Positions 5,322 through 7,366 of a stretch of DNA of 7,366 nt are shown one piece after another (positions within the stretch are counted from its first letter, which is position 1; every line of letters begins with the position of its first letter). A model generated the notes under the pieces. The model was given only the letters and a program-made list of their open reading frames with translations, had not been told where the DNA came from and did no database searches. Position numbers and translations under genes: made by a program. This stretch comes from Gallionella sp. (lineage in GTDB: Bacteria; Pseudomonadota; Gammaproteobacteria; Burkholderiales; Gallionellaceae), in NCBI GenBank assembly GCA_029850565.1, contig JARCRR010000101.1, positions 1 through 7,366 on the forward strand. Direction: 5' to 3'.

Positions 5322-5339
5322 GGGCGACCGAGGTCGCCC
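5322..5339 (-). other. Hairpin in the nifD-nifK spacer
   Basis: GGGCGAC and GTCGCCC form a perfect GC-rich 7-bp stem with a 4-nt loop, 9 nt after the nifD stop codon. No U-run follows in the direction of transcription, so it is more likely an mRNA 3'-end stabiliser or processing boundary than a terminator. The whole nifD-nifK spacer is 82 nt. Confidence 0.5.
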
Positions 5340-5348
5340 TCTTATTAC

Positions 5349-6824
5349 TTATGCAGCCTTCTTTTCCACTTCCGCTTCAGGCTTCTTCAACCACGGTGCC
5401 TGCATCTTGCCCCAGCACGGATTGTTCAAAGTCATGTCCATGTCGCGGGCGAAGATGGCGAAGCCGTCGTAGCCGTGATACGGACCGGAATAGTCCCAAG
5501 AGTGCATCTGACGGAATGGCACGCCCATCTTTTGGAAGATGAACTTTTCCTTGATGCCGGAACCGACCAGATCAGGCTTCACGCGTTTGACGAACTCTTC
5601 GAATTCGAAGCCGGTGACATCGTCATACAGCAGGGTCGCGTTGCCCATGTCTTTGATGGTGCGGTCATAGTCGTCGTTATGACCGAACTCGTAACCGGTA
5701 CCGACCACTTCCATACCCAAGTCTTCATAAGCACCGATGACGTGACGCGGACGCAGACCACCCACGTACAACATGACGCGCTTGCCTTGCAAACGTGGCT
5801 TGTACTTGTCGATCACGGCTTGCATCAGCGGTTGATACTTGGCGATGACACGCTCGGCACCTTCCTTGATCTTGTCGTCGAACAGTGCGGCGATGGCACG
5901 CAACGACTCGGCGACTTTGGTCGGGCCGAAGAAGTTGTATTCCATCCAGGGGATGTTGTATTTCTCTTCCATGTGACGAGCGATATAGTTCATCGAGCGG
6001 TAGCAGTGGATCAGGTTGACCTTGACGTAAGGTGTCTTCTCCATCTCGGCGATGGTGCCGTCGCCGGACCATTGTGCAACGACGCGCAGACCCATCTCTT
6101 CCAGCAAGATACGCGAAGACCATGCGTCACCGCCGATGTTGTAATCGCCAATCACGGCTACGTCATAAGGTGTGCCTTCAAATGCTTTTCCTTCGCGACG
6201 TGGCAGGACCCAATCACGGATCGCGTCGTTGGCAATGTGGTGGCCGAGCGATTGCGACACGCCGCGGAAGCCTTCACAGCGCACAGGAACGACTGGCTTG
6301 TCGATCTCTTTCGCAGCCTTCTTGGATACGGCTTCGATATCGTCACCGATCAGACCGATAGGGCATTCGGATTGAACCGAGATGCCTTTGTTCAGCGGGA
6401 ACAATTGCTCGATCTCGCCGATCAGCTTGGCGAGTTTCTTGTCGCCGCCAAACACGATGTCTTTTTCCTGAAAGTCGGAAGTGAAGTTCATGGTGCCGAA
6501 GGTGTTCACGCCGGTGGTGCCGACGTAGTAGTTACGGCGACCGGCGCGGGAATACTGACCGCAGCCGACCGGGCCGTGCGAAATGTGGATCATGTCCTTG
6601 ATCGGGCCCCACACCACGCCTTTGGAACCGGCGTATGCGCAACCGCGAATGGTCATCACACCCGGCAACGATTTGCGGTTGGAGGTGATGCACTTCTTGG
6701 ACTGCTCGATAGATTGATCGTTGACAGCGAGGTGTTTCTCGCGGTCTTTCTTGGCTTTCTCTGGATAGACCTCGAGCACCTCTTGAATCAGGGCTTCGGT
6801 CTCTTCGCGTGTTAATGCAGACAT
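5349..6824 (-). CDS. nifD: Nitrogenase molybdenum-iron protein alpha chain NifD
   Basis: NifD carries FeMo-cofactor, where N2 is reduced, and half of the P-cluster ligands. The product is 491 residues, the usual size for proteobacterial NifD. P-cluster cysteines are 62 (RGCAYAG), 88 (GPVGCGQYSRAGRR) and 154 (SECPIGLIGDD). FeMo-cofactor ligands are Cys274 (LIHCYRS) and His441 (RQMHSWDYSGPYHG). Active-site neighbours Val70, Arg96, Gln191, His195 and Arg358 (GGLRPRH) are all present. This is a molybdenum enzyme, not a VnfD or AnfD: the residues around the ligands and the lack of a neighbouring vnfG/anfG agree. The ATG at 6824 has AAGGAG 6 nt upstream. It follows nifH after 105 nt and precedes nifK after 82 nt, within one operon. 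Confidence 0.98.
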   Translation of the reverse strand: MSALTREETEALIQEVLEVYPEKAKKDREKHLAVNDQSIEQSKKCITSNRKSLPGVMTIRGCAYAGSKGVVWGPIKDMIHISHGPVGCGQYSRAGRRNYYVGTTGVNTFGTMNFTSDFQEKDIVFGGDKKLAKLIGEIEQLFPLNKGISVQSECPIGLIGDDIEAVSKKAAKEIDKPVVPVRCEGFRGVSQSLGHHIANDAIRDWVLPRREGKAFEGTPYDVAVIGDYNIGGDAWSSRILLEEMGLRVVAQWSGDGTIAEMEKTPYVKVNLIHCYRSMNYIARHMEEKYNIPWMEYNFFGPTKVAESLRAIAALFDDKIKEGAERVIAKYQPLMQAVIDKYKPRLQGKRVMLYVGGLRPRHVIGAYEDLGMEVVGTGYEFGHNDDYDRTIKDMGNATLLYDDVTGFEFEEFVKRVKPDLVGSGIKEKFIFQKMGVPFRQMHSWDYSGPYHGYDGFAIFARDMDMTLNNPCWGKMQAPWLKKPEAEVEKKAA

Positions 6825-6840
6825 TTCATTCTCCTTAATC

Positions 6841-6861
6841 GACCCACCAATATGTGGAGTC
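6841..6861 (-). other. Hairpin in the nifH-nifD spacer, nifD side
   Basis: GACCCAC (6841-6847) pairs with GTGG and GTC (6854-6861) with one bulged A and a 6-nt loop. It lies 16 nt upstream of the nifD start. Together with the stem at 6888-6913 it could protect the 3' end of a nifH transcript; this is inference. Confidence 0.4.
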
Positions 6862-6887
6862 CGTCAGAGTTTCGATTCGGTGAGATC

Positions 6888-6913
6888 GACGGGCCGCATA
6901 TTCACGACCCGTC
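6888..6913 (-). other. Hairpin in the nifH-nifD spacer, nifH side
   Basis: GACGGG and CCCGTC form a 6-bp stem with a 14-nt loop, 16 nt past the nifH stop codon. There is no U-tract, so it is not a convincing terminator. A stem just downstream of nifH is a common arrangement and is thought to favour higher NifH than NifDK levels by mRNA stability. Confidence 0.4.
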
Positions 6914-6929
6914 TCGCTCAAGGCCTTTA

Positions 6930-7366
<437 letters not shown>

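Noticed and set aside
5244..6815. 523-codon open frame on the plus strand opposite nifD
   Set aside because: It is a shadow of nifD's codon pattern, has no recognisable domain and no upstream ribosome binding site of note; NifD on the other strand is certain.

Overview
The window carries the 3' part of a molybdenum nitrogenase operon followed directly by the start of a molybdate-uptake operon. All genes are on the minus strand. In transcription order they are nifH (3' part only) - nifD - nifK - nifT - fdxN - nifY/nafY-like - a 90-residue nif-associated protein - terminator-like hairpin - ModE-box-like operator - modE - modA - modB (5' part only). Every protein-coding stretch belongs to a recognisable family except the 90-residue protein, whose function is unknown. 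The protein sequences and the nifHDKT-fdxN-nifY order suggest a diazotrophic proteobacterium. A betaproteobacterium, possibly of the Nitrosomonadales/Gallionellaceae type, is my best guess. That guess rests on general resemblance and was not tested by search.

Region by region: 7364-6930 is the C-terminal half of the Fe protein NifH. 6824-5349 is NifD and 5266-3698 is NifK; both keep all the metal-cluster ligands I can check. The spacers after nifH and nifD hold short hairpins. The 170-nt nifK-nifT spacer is almost filled by an imperfect palindrome of about 120 nt centred near 3630. nifT (3527-3303) and the 2[4Fe-4S] ferredoxin gene fdxN (3284-3090) follow closely. The 96-nt fdxN-nifY spacer holds two more palindromes, one resembling REP-type repeats. 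nifY (2993-2286) and the 90-aa gene (2282-2010) are tightly packed. A 12-bp stem at 1960-1987 probably ends the operon. Thirty bases further on lies a 24-bp dyad (1907-1930) with the layout of a ModE operator, then modE (1735-926), modA (915-157) and modB (150 to the edge), nearly head to tail.

How they work together: ModA and ModB (with a ModC expected beyond the window) import molybdate, and ModE senses it and probably controls its own operon. The molybdenum ends up in FeMo-cofactor, which the NifY/NafY-type protein is expected to bind while apo-NifDK matures. FdxN can supply electrons toward NifH, and NifH reduces NifDK. No nifE, nifN or nifX is seen here, so cofactor assembly genes must lie elsewhere.

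I see no CRISPR array, tRNA, rRNA, insertion sequence or obvious new defence or metabolic system. The least explained elements are the palindromic repeats placed between the nif genes and the small protein at the end of the nif operon.
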